Shown: positions 1 through 10,766 of the stretch, in pieces
How positions within the stretch are numbered: position 1 is the first letter of the stretch
How the letters are laid out: the number at the start of each line of letters is the position of its first letter
Assembly (NCBI GenBank): GCA_025890175.1
Contig: JANPYM010000014.1
Coordinates: 505,052 to 569,051, forward strand
Reading direction: 5' to 3'
Source of the DNA: Ciborinia camelliae
Taxonomy: Eukaryota > Ascomycota > Leotiomycetes > Helotiales > Sclerotiniaceae
Length of the DNA stretch: 64,000 nt
Program-made: the position numbers and the translations under genes
The notes under the pieces: generated by a model
Told to the model about the DNA's origin: nothing
Seen by the model: only the letters and a program-made list of their open reading frames with translations
Database searches by the model: none

Positions 1-2306
1 CGAATTGTTTTAATTGTGTCGTCGTCGTAAAGGAAGTACCCAGGAGGTAGGAGGTAAGAGGTGGGAGGTGGTGTAGGTAGAGAGAATACTTGGTATTATA
101 GATGGAGCTTCGTCTGTAGTAGCTTATCAAAAGCAAGGAAATAGGTGAATGGGTGCGTGTATGTGTATGTGTGCGGTGTGTGGTGTGTGGTGTCTGGTTA
201 TGTGTGATGTATGGGATGTATTACTTTCATGAGTGATAAAAGGAACGACTGATGTGTAGAGTGTAGAATAAAGTAGTTATACAGACGGATGATGAGTGGG
301 AACGTTCTGTTTGGTGGGATAGAAACAGATGAGGGGGGAATGAGGGGGGTTTTCTGCAATATCAATATAATGCTGGCAGGAAAAGGCAACAGGACCGGTA
401 GTTGCAAACTTGCGATGAAAAGAGTGTGATGAGTGTGATGACTCTGTACTGAGTCTGTATTGAGTGAGTGTAATGAGTGACCAAGATTGTTTCTTCGATT
501 AATGAATCAAAATGTCACTTCACCTCATCTCAGACCGGGGGTGGAAGAATTGGCAATCGGCTTCCTTAAGGAAAATAGAAAAGAGAGACTTTGAGACTAA
601 GAAGGATTCCCTCTTAGGGATTCGCACATATGAAACATCTACTAGGGAGTAGATACCTATTACTATTGGTAGGTATTTGTCGAGTCGTGCCCAGGTAGGT
701 AGTTTGTCAGGGATATCATAGAAGTGGAGGCAACATCACTCAGGTACGGACGGGTATTATAAATTTACCAAGACTATTAGTATGTATCAAGACAACTGCT
801 CCGTAAAGGTTATTTTACACTCTAATCGTTGTACCAATCGAACAATCTCATAGCGACAGAGCGGAGTTCACTCTTTAGCTAATAGTGGGATGGGTGTGAT
901 GGGATATCAAAGTATCAAAAGTATCAAAAGTATCAAAGATAACTACCTACCTAACTGTTGGAAGAGTAGTATCTATCAAAAGGCTTCATCAATCTTCTAA
1001 TAAAAGCTACCTACTTTGAACAATTAGGCTAATGTTGAAGGTATCTAGGGTAGAACTACCGATATATGTACCTAAGTCCTTTCAGTAATCTTTTAATATA
1101 CCCTCAATATAAGATCCAACCAATCCAATGAATCAATTCTCTCACGGGTTGTCATTTACCTAGTAGGTTATATTTATAATACATTTACCATCTACATCTA
1201 GTTCATGATATCAATCAACACTCTATCTATCATTCCTCTCTCAATCCTCCTTTTCCTTTACGATCATCTCGTCTCGTCTCCCCATAAGATGTCTCGTCTC
1301 CAACAGAAAATGTAAGGCTACATCCATCCAATACCGGTCTGTATTCTCCGAGCATCCTATAACTTCCAGGAAACGAATCTCACCATGATCCATTGGTCCA
1401 ACCCTCATCATCCCTCCAAGATTACATTTAGGAACATACGACACTCGCACGTGGAATTTATCGCCTTATCACCTAATTAAGATGATTCTTCGATGGCGCA
1501 GCTGTGGAGCATAAACTGTAAGAACTAAAAATGGTAAAATTTTGGCTTGGGGTCCCTACAGGTTGCCACCAACCCACGTTGACTTGGGATCAGATACCCC
1601 GAAATAGGATTTGGGAAGAGTTGGTTGGACATATCTGTTTTATGTCGGGTCCCTTTTGTACTGGGGATGGGATACTGTATGTTGGGTTGTATTGTATTGT
1701 ATTGGTGTTGGTGTTGGGGTTGGTTGTACTGAGTTAACTGAGTTATGATGGGTGATACTGTACTCTCTGTATGGCACAAAGTACCACCTAGGTACTTAGG
1801 ATTAGATATGACTCTATGACATAAGATATGAACTCATGGAGTTAATTACTGCGGCAATAATTCATGGGGAAGGAAGGATGAATGACCTCGACGGAATACG
1901 ATACGTAGATACGATCGGAAATTTATTTACTTTATTTCTACTCCGCTCCGTAGAGTTCTTACTAGATGACTAGGTAGGTGGTAAGGGTGAGCAATTAGAC
2001 ATATGCAATTCCAACAACCAACACAACAACTCTTCACGGTTACACTATTCATACATTGTGCCATTGACATACAATCAAGTTTCTACAGTAATCAATTCTA
2101 TATGATGTACCAACCATACCACCATCCATCGCTAATTCAATAATCCTCCTACTACCTATAACACAATATCAACATCCAACTACTTACTACTTACTACATC
2201 TGTAAGTTTTGTACGTCTCTAGATCCAAACGTGTACAGAGTCCTCGTACTAAACCAAGCCATACCAGCCATGCCAGCCATACCTTTTTTGTGGAACCAGT
2301 GCTTAT
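1..2306. other. Intergenic, no supported gene
   Basis: Only short open frames (under 90 codons) occur, on both strands, and none resembles a known protein. The sequence has G/T-rich stretches and scattered TAGGTA-type motifs, including AGGTAGGTAG near 690. One minus-strand frame around 1241-1450 reads smoothly but has no ATG at its 5' end and no neighbouring exons that I can join to it. I see no RNA gene. Confidence 0.6.
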
Positions 2307-2322
2307 TCGTTTGTTCGTTTGT

Positions 2323-2562
2323 CACCCATCTCGCACCCGAATCGACCCTAATTAGGGTCTTCGGAACTACATTTGAAACACCCTCTTTAGGGTCAAAATG
2401 CTAATTGAAAACATTTTTGTACTACATTAATTTCAATCTGTATTTTTAGCCTAATATAACTCTATACCAAAACGTATTTAATATATGAATTTTATATCAA
2501 TCAATAAAGCTTTTTAAAAGTTTTCGATTGGTATAATTAATATTATAATTGAAGTTAGCGTT
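2323..2562. repeat. Left terminal inverted repeat (about 240 bp)
   Basis: This matches the reverse complement of 4380-4622 with a few indels. The outermost 60 bp are the least decayed and keep the GC-rich CTCGCACCCGA core. The inner part is nearly pure A/T. Confidence 0.85.
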
Positions 2563-2730
2563 TAGATTTTGTATTAGATTAAAATGATTATATAGATTAT
2601 AAAATCGTATACTATAAATATATACTTATATAAACATTCGATTTTATATAAACATTCGATTTTATATAAACATACAATCTTATATAAACATATACTTCTC
2701 TAATACGTTATTAGTAACATAGTTTTTTCA

Positions 2731-3265
2731 AGTTTTATAATTAATATAAATCGCTAACGTTTTATTTAAATTTAATAAAAAATATACCAATTGAAAATCC
2801 TAATCGTATTTTATAATTTGATATTAATTTTATATATTGTATAAATAATTTGAAGGTTTTATATTGATTTTAATATATTAGTATAATAAAAGTATAACTA
2901 TAATTTTCAAAATATTACGTCGCCAACGTTATAGAATTTTAAAAAATACTAGGGTTTAAAATATTACGTCACCAACGTCGTAGAATTTTAAAAAATATTA
3001 GGGTTTAAAATACTACAGCGTTGGCAATGTAATATTTTAAACTTTAGGTTTTAATATTTTGTAGTTTTATAATTAATACAGATCGCTAACGTTTTATTTA
3101 AATTTAATAAAAAATACACCAATTGAAAACTTTAATTGTACTCTATAATTTGATACTAATTTTATATATTTTATCAAAAATTTAAAGGTTTTATATTGAT
3201 TTTAGTATATTAATATAATGAAAGCATAACTATAATTTTTAAAATACTACATCGTCAACGTTGTA
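2731..3265 (+). repeat. Direct repeat inside the decayed transposon
   Basis: A segment of about 200 bp starting at 2731 recurs at 3063 in the same direction, 332 bp apart. Shared blocks include TCGCTAACGTTTTATTTAAA and TTTATATTGATTTTA. Between the copies, the motif AAAATATTACGTC-CCAACGT occurs twice and once inverted (2910-3050). At 2629-2694 a unit of about 19 bp, CATTCGATTTTATATAAA, is tandemly repeated. The interior is therefore repetitive, not a decayed single-copy transposase alone. Confidence 0.7.
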
Positions 3266-4379
3266 ATATTTTAAAATAATTTTAATAATTTTAATTTGAT
3301 ATTATATATTGAATTTGAAAGGGTTATAGATTATAATTTTAATGTTTTAATATAAAATATTATAAAGTATATTATTTTCAAATAATAATTAAAATAAAAT
3401 TTCAAAAATATTATAAAATTGATTTATAATCGATTAAATATTGAAATATATATTGATTTTTAAAATATTAAAATAATTATATTTAATTGAAAAATTGAGA
3501 TTTTAGAAAAATAAAAATATTATTCAAATTCTAAAATTCTAATTAATAATAAAAAATTTATATATTTATTTTAAAAATTTATTTCAAAAATAGTTATATT
3601 TCATTTTATAATTTGAATATAATTATTATATTTTAAAATCTATAAAATTAAAATATATAATAATTTTTTAATTATTTAATTAAATCAAATTTTTTTTTAA
3701 ATATATATAATTATTTAATTTTTATAAATATAGGAAAAATATTAATTTTTTAAAATAATGAATATTAGCTTTTATATTTAAATTTGAAATTTAAGTTTAT
3801 TTTTTAAAAAGCTAATAATTTATTTAATTTTTATTATTTTTATTTAAAATTTATATTATTTGAATTTTAAAAATATATTATAATTTTGAAGATTTTGATA
3901 TTCTTTTTTAATTATAATAATTTAAATTATAATTTAATTAATAAAATTTATATTAAAATTATTAAAAAACTTTTGGTGAGTATTAAAAACTATAATAAAA
4001 ATTATAATTTGAAATAATTTTTGTAAATATTAATTTAAGATTTTAAAAATAATATTATTTGAAAGCTTTTTAAGATATTTATAAAATAATATATTTATTT
4101 TTTATTTTATTTATTTATATAATAATTAATATCGAATTTAAAATTTTAAATATTGAATTAGTAGTAGATAAGTGGTAGATAAGGTTAAGTGGCAAATAAT
4201 GGTAAAATGTGGAAAATAAGTTTATTAGATATGTAATAAAAAGAAATAAGGTTTTATTAATAGGTATGTATGCTTATATAAGTTTGGAAATTTATATAAT
4301 ATGTTTATATAAGTTTAAAAGTTTATATAATTTTAGAAGTATATATGTTTTTATAATTTATATAATTATTTTAATTTAG

Positions 4380-4622
4380 TATTAAATTTGAATATTAGTT
4401 TTAATTATAATATAAATTATATTAATCAAAAATTTTTAAAAAGCTTTATCAATTAATATAAAATTTATATATTTAATATATTTTGGTATAGAGCTATTTT
4501 AAATTAAATATAAGGTGTAGGTTATATAGGGATATTTCAATTAGTATTTTGATCCTAAAAAAAATATTTCAAATGTAATTCCGAAGACCTTAATTAGGGT
4601 TAATTCGGGTGCGAGATGGGTA
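4380..4622. repeat. Right terminal inverted repeat (about 240 bp)
   Basis: Inverted copy of 2323-2562. It is more AT-rich than the left copy, for example TTAACCC where the left has CGACCC. This suggests heavier C-to-T decay on this side. Confidence 0.85.
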
Positions 4623-4630
4623 TCGTTTGT

Positions 4631-7600
4631 TTGTTTTGTGAATCTTGGAATCTTGTATCTGACTAAAAAGAACCCTGATGGCGGCATTGCGATAGGGAAC
4701 TCGGAACTCCAGCTCTAAGAGAAAACCGATCAAATGGCGATCTTGTCAATGTGGCACCACCGTGGTTCTCCGCAGTACCCGCTTACAAGTTACAAAGTTC
4801 CCAAGTTGCAACTTAAAAAGAATGAAAAAGAGATTGTTCAATCAAATCTTCGGTTTTTCCCTCGGTCCCGAACTTCCTACTCCGTACTGTACCCGTTATC
4901 TGTCTGGACTCTGCACTCTGCACTCTGGACTACAGTACCGGTACCGGTATATGTCTGGGAATGACTTCAACTTCGGTTGTCATCCAAATCCAGCGGTTTT
5001 TCCAATATTCGATCTTTTCATGTGACCTATGATATCTGTTTCCATTCATTCGGAATATCCGATATGCACACTTCTGGAAATAGCTACGGTAGGTAGTATC
5101 TAGTATCTAGGACCTAGGACCTAGGTATCTCTCGGCCGAACACTCGACCTCAAATCGTTCATAACGCCCGTCCACTAGACCTTTTTCTACAGGTCAAAGC
5201 ATGCTCAGGTGCATTAAACAGACATCGACCGTTCAACGCCATCCAAATTTGATTCTCTAGTGGATGTTTCAGGGGTAGCTGGCTTACTTGACTACCCAAG
5301 TTTGTTTTGACTGAGATTAAGATAGGCCGTGCGCTGCCATTTTGTTCATCATGTGTTCAACAACCAACTCCGGGGTTTTCTCTTGTTGGCAATGAATTAT
5401 GGAAATTTTGTATCATGTTTTCTCGTTCTGCCCTACATGATGTTTTAACCGTCAGACGGATTGATTGTCACTGCTCTGCTCTCCTCTGCTCTGCCCTGCT
5501 TTACAATATCTCCATCGGTAAATCCCTCTTTTATTGTGCGCTCCGGCCTTGAGACTCTCATGAACTAAAGCTTCATCACCAGGTCACTCGTCAAGAGTAA
5601 GGAGTACGTATATACATATATCCTCATCTCTTTCCACCCCCTTCATCCCTAACAAACTGAATGCTGCGAATACAACATGATATCATCCTCCTCTTTTTAA
5701 ACCTTCATTTAATTGACTTTCCTCGTAGATCATCTCCAACCAAGCCAAGTATCAAGCATGTCACTGGCCAACAAAATGATATAAGACTTGCTGAATGTCT
5801 CGGGCGATTGAACGTTTTGGAATCTTTATATTGACGAGACAGCAAGCTTACAGCATAACGTTGTTAGTATTGACAGGCCATTTTTGTCTCGCTCCGAGGT
5901 TCAACCCCGAAATCGGCTCAACCTTTCGATTGCAAGGGCAAATATGGAGTACATATTTCGCATATTCATGGCAATATACATATACGTAGTTCATATGTAT
6001 CCACATTTTCCAATAGCCGCTTCAAATCTCGCAAGACGCGCGACAAAGTGAAAGTGGGATTATGGGAGATTCGATACCGTATGAATGTTCCCGTTGGAAC
6101 TCCACTCTCTTGCATCCATGTTCATCAACTCCATTTCTACTCGCATCTGCGTCTGCATCTGCATCTTCATTCACATCTCCTCCTTTTCCACCAGCATATA
6201 TGCAATGCGCGGACCACTTCTCTTGAACAATGTCCACATTAATGGCGAGACACGGGGATCACCGGTATAAGGTTTGAACATTCAAAAACATACGCAATCT
6301 TGCTTATGAACTTCTCCTATCTAGGCTTCTCGTGTATAAATAGATATGCATGTTTGATAGATAGGTAAGTGATGACATATCGATATCTAGGATTTCTGCA
6401 ACCGAAATTTCGATCTTCTACTTATCGCGCCATCATAGACAGAGATGTCAAGGAATGCCAGTATCACAATTCCGGGGTCTATTCATGGAATGAATCCATA
6501 CTCAGAGAGAGTTATTCACCAAACTCTCCGAGTTCCTCCATTACTAACCCTTCTAAGCTAACCTAACCTAAGCTGGCCTTATCTGACCAGACCTCATTAA
6601 CTCATCCAGCTCATACTCGGGCCACGGCCACGTTCTGAAGTAGTTCTACAACACGTACCGTACCTTGGACATTTTCTTGTCTTCTACCCATCAAGCTCAA
6701 GCTACACAATCCTCCTCCCCTCATCCCAGCATTCCCCTCTATCACACAATCTGCGCACCCGTCTATACCGACGCCACTTCCAGAACATCTCGGACCCATC
6801 TCTTCTCTTTCTTCCTTCTTCCGACCCGGAAACCTGCATAATATATGTACAGTGCACAGCAAGTTTCAGTCATACCATGAAGTAGGTACCGTAGGTATAC
6901 AACATTTTGGCAAGTTCCGACATGTATTTTCCTTCCGTATTACAAATTATGCAGCGTCCCGATACTCTACTTGTTTCACATATATACCGGCTGGAATATC
7001 GGTCACTGTAAGGAGTACCCCGGATTGTTATCGTACGGCTGGGCTGTTGTGTTTATTTGTCCTACGGGAAGTCGTTAGTTGCTGTGATGATTATAGACAA
7101 ATGGGGTTTGTGGCGTTTGGTGTGAGTTGGAGGGATTGACAGTGATAGAGCAGGTATTAGGATACATTGAAATATCAATGGTTTATATGATTCATTCCAA
7201 ATGAAAACAAAAAGGAAATATTGAAACGGCTTGTGGAAGAGTAACTAACTCATCGTTGTTTCCAGATAAATTGTCATTTCTACTTTATTCCCAGCATCCA
7301 TTCAAGGCGGAGAAGAAGAGGGGACCACAAACAGAAATGAGAGCCTCTTTTCTTCTCCTACTTCTTAGAATTTCCAACCAAAATTTCATTTTTCCATTCG
7401 TTTTCTTCCTGTTCCCTTCATCCCTCACATATCTTCCTTCCTCCGTACAAGACCCTCACGATATCATATCATTGAGGCAAATCTCACGTGCTCTTGATTT
7501 GGTCAATGGTGTAACACTATTCAAGACCCCAAATTGTTTAAACAGGAAAGCATTCTCTTTGTGGGATAATATAAGGGAATTAATCAGGTATGTGCAGGTT

Positions 7601-8129
7601 CGATTCATTGGGATGATCAATAGACTTGGAATGAAATCATGGACATATATATAGGTATGTTGCATATAAAAAGTGATAGAGACAAGTATCATGTCAGATT
7701 TCGTCGGAGCAATCTCCAACCCGTCTGAATCCTCATGGGTAACAATCCAGTGATAAATACGGGTAGTATCTATGGGTATCTTATCGGTGAAGTAGTTGTG
7801 GTTATAGGTGTGAAAGGGTTGATTTATTATTAGAGCTCCCTAGGTAGGTACGACCGTGAGTCTATATAGATCCTACAGTCGCACCTTCCATATTGATTCC
7901 CAACATCGGATAAGCAAGCATTCAGCTTAAATTGCCTTCTTATATGACGCTAGTTATGCAGAGTGGAAACAGGTTTTTCCGAAGCCGAATGTGACACTAG
8001 CTGATAGCTGAAAACCATCATTGTCGGACAAAATCTGACTGTCAGCTATCCATAAACTTGTTCCTTGCGCTGCGTTGAGAATTTTCACAATACCAGGGGA
8101 CACCTCGCAGATATTAAACAAGCAGCATA
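4631..8129. other. Intergenic, no supported gene
   Basis: No open frame here looks like a protein, and none joins to another across plausible introns. The region has ordinary base composition after the AT-rich element. It contains scattered CCTAGG-type motifs (5108-5130, 7847) and, just before the next gene, one copy of a dispersed repeat described separately (7798-7935). Confidence 0.55.
7798..7935 (+). repeat. Dispersed repeat, copy 1
   Basis: This segment resembles 50035-50150. Both start with TGGTT-TAGGTGTG-AA-GGTTGATTTAT and end with CCATATTGATTCC-AACATCG, followed by CAGCTT. The middle is more diverged. Copy 1 ends about 195 bp before the start of the HET gene at 8130. The relic is too short to classify. 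Confidence 0.5.
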
Positions 8130-10766
8130 ATGGCCAGCTTGCGAAATCGATTTCTCTGGGCATGGAGATCTCATAAACAACTTCACCTGTTGAAGGATGA
8201 GGCTCTGGCCCTTGTGGATCGAATAACTTCGAGTGAAGAAATTGACATCGAAGATGTAAATGACATGATTCAAGTGCTCCAGTTAACGTCGGTGGGACTT
8301 TTATGGTATCGTGAGAATTTGGACCCAAATTATCATGAAGATTTACTAGTTTTATTGCTGCAAATTGTTTTGCAGCTTAAAGACCTTCAGTTCAAACATC
8401 TCAACACGCCGTTGATAAGTCAAAAAGAAAATGGCTGTGCTAGCCTTTGTCAGTACTGTGATTGGGCGCTAAACCAGCTTGACAGAGGCCCTGGAAATGG
8501 CAAGTTTTTGAATAGATTTGGAGGCTGAGATAAGTAAGCAAGCAGCGCTGACATTAGATATAGGAGGTCCTGAAGTTCAAAATGGAAATGACATGCTTGA
8601 CTACGCACACTTGTGCGGTATTGATACCACACCAGATTTTCCAGTCTTGGCAGGAAGATCGCAAGCAGGATGTGACCTCTGTCGTTTTATTGTCAGCCGT
8701 TTTGCTACTCCCTTAGACAAGAGCCATGATCTCCCGTCCGAGAAATCATCTGTTTGGCTGAAAATCAAATGGAATCGGCAGAATCAAGCAGACGAAAGAG
8801 TTGGACATGTTATACAGTCCATCCAGTTGATTGTCTGGCCTTTACACGGCCCCTGTACTTATATAAATTTTCGCCTGGAAACAAGAGATGGTATGGAATA
8901 CCCACTGCTTGACCAAATTGTGGATGCGTTGCTAAGAGAATAACAGAGAGGCTGCAAAAGGAGCTTGGGCTGCTCCGTCCCCTAGCACGTACGCCACTGG
9001 ATCCCGCAAACATCGAACTTGTTCAAAGTTGTTTGAGAACGTCTGACTATTTGAATGCAAATAAATATATTCCGAAGAGACTGTTGGATTTAGGTTCGAC
9101 CCAGGGGTTGAACCCTCGAGTCATAGAAATGCGCGATTGTGCCCCCCTAGCACAAACCGAGGGCAATTGTCCAATTCTTTATGGAGCTCTGAGCTACTGC
9201 TGGGGGCCTCCCGAGGATGCCAAACAGCAAACAATGCTTACTTCTGAAACCAGACAGAGGCTCTCCCAAGGGATTCCCATGGACGAACTTACAAACATAG
9301 TCCAAGATGCCATCACTGCGTGCCGTGCCTTTGGCCTTCGATACTTGTGGATTGATGCTCTCTGTATCATGCAGCAAGATAAGATCGATTGGGAGGAGCA
9401 AAGCTACGAGATGGCCTTGATTTTTAGCAACTCTTCGATCACTTTTTGCATACCTTCTTCCTCGACATGTCTTCAGGGGTTTCTTACTCGGCCAGTTCCA
9501 CCACAACTACAAATTCATATTACATGTAATTCGTCCCAAACAGAGGGGACTGCTTGCTTTCTCCAGTCTGGTAATAAACTCCAGGGCTTTCTCTGGCAAC
9601 AAGAATCGGCCCTGGAGCGAGATGTTAAAGGCTCTCGATGGAACAAACGTGGTTGGGTTTTTCAAGAGAAGGTGCTGTCTCCACGCAAAATCTTTTTCGG
9701 TACAGAGATGATCCATGTCAATGTCGATGACACTGTGACTAGCGAGAACGGTTACACTCTCAAGCAAGAGGCAAACTCAGAGATAAGTTATTTTCCCAAG
9801 GACCATATGAATGTAACCCCTGAGGCAATCATCCGCCAAAGTCCCAAAGTCCCTGTCTTTTGGTATGACATCATGGAGAAATACTCGAAAAAGGAATGGA
9901 CGAATGGACAGGATATTTTCCCGGCCTTATCCGGAATTGCCAGAATTTTCAAAGACATTTATAAGGATGACTATGTTGCTGGTGTTTGGGTTGGTGATCT
10001 TAAATGTGGCCTCGTGTTTGATACTAACGAAGGAAGCAAAGAGACATTTTCAGATTTGCTTCATTTTCTCTCCGATGGGACTCGAAAGATAGGCCCGTCA
10101 TGGTCATGGGCTAGTCGACCAGAATTTTATCGGTTCGTGATGAGTTTGAGTTCCAATCTACGGTGCCGAGTTCGAAGCCATTTACGAGCAGAATTTCAAC
10201 TTCTCCACATCCAGAACAATGTAGATGGAACGAACCCTCTAGGAAGAATACACAGTGCATCACTTACACTCTCAGGAGTCGTATTGGGTGTTTCCGAAGT
10301 TTGGAGACCTCGCGATAATGGGCGGGGATACATCTACACATTTTCGCCCGGACACGAAGCATACCTCGGTCCCGACTGGAGGATACTGCACAACATTACC
10401 GACGAAGATCGAAGCAAGATTCGCCTGCTCCTAATCTCCAGTTGTTGTTCCGCCCCGGCCGAGCAAATCCATCAATGGATCGATGGATACCCCGACGACG
10501 CGGAGATTTATCGGCGCGAAACTAAAATCATCTATATCACGCAGTATGCAAGCTCCTTTGCCAATGACCAAGATCCGGACTTCAACCCAGCTACGGATTG
10601 TACTCTCTGCGCCGAGGGCCAGGAGAGAGACGCGTGGGGCTTGATGATTTATCCCGCTGGCTTGCCGAATCAATATTTTCGGGTGGGCTTCTTTATTACT
10701 AGGGCTTATTTTGGTGGTTGGAGAATCTTTGATCATGCGCAGAAGGAGGAAATTGAGTTGGTATAG
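8130..10766 (+). CDS. HET-domain protein, three exons
   Basis: Exons 8130-8499, 8558-8890 and 8947-10766 join to an 840-residue protein. Intron 1 is a GC-AG intron (GCAAGT donor, CTGAC branch site); intron 2 is GT-AG. Both joins keep frame. The N-terminal third holds a CDLCRFIVSRF segment common in this HET subclass. The HET core follows: YGALSYCWG at about residues 313-321, then LRYLWIDALCIMQQD at about 365-383, and later RGWVFQEKVLSPRKIFFG. HET proteins act in the cytoplasm in heterokaryon incompatibility (self/non-self recognition leading to cell death), and the domain is distantly related to TIR domains. No ankyrin, WD40 or NACHT module is visible, so a specific allorecognition role is inferred only. 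The gene has long non-coding flanks on both sides. Confidence 0.85.

Larger units (their letters stand above)
2323..4622. mobile_element. RIP-decayed class II transposon with long TIRs
   Basis: A very AT-rich block with sharp edges. The left end and the reverse complement of the right end match over about 240 bp. Both include CCCATCTCGCACCCGAAT, then CCTAATTA, TCTTCGGAA and a TCTATACCAAAA block. Most differences between the ends are C/T or G/A, as expected of RIP. TCGTTTGT flanks the element on both sides (2315-2322 and 4623-4630), an 8-bp target duplication; the left side carries it twice in tandem (2307-2322). The termini are CACCC on the left and TACCC on the right, which RIP of CpA explains. 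No open reading frame survives. An 8-bp duplication fits hAT, but the long inverted ends also fit Mutator-like elements. The family is unresolved; that it is a DNA transposon relic is well supported. Confidence 0.85.

Noticed and set aside
1241..1450. Minus-strand open frame of 69 codons that reads smoothly
   Set aside because: Begins with GTG, has no recognisable family and no neighbouring exon that joins in frame.
7595..7612. GGTTCGATTC, resembling a tRNA B-box
   Set aside because: No A-box or stem pairing upstream at tRNA distance.
7256..7654. Plus-strand open frame of 132 codons
   Set aside because: Starts at TTG, composition is that of CT-rich non-coding DNA, and no homologous motif is seen.
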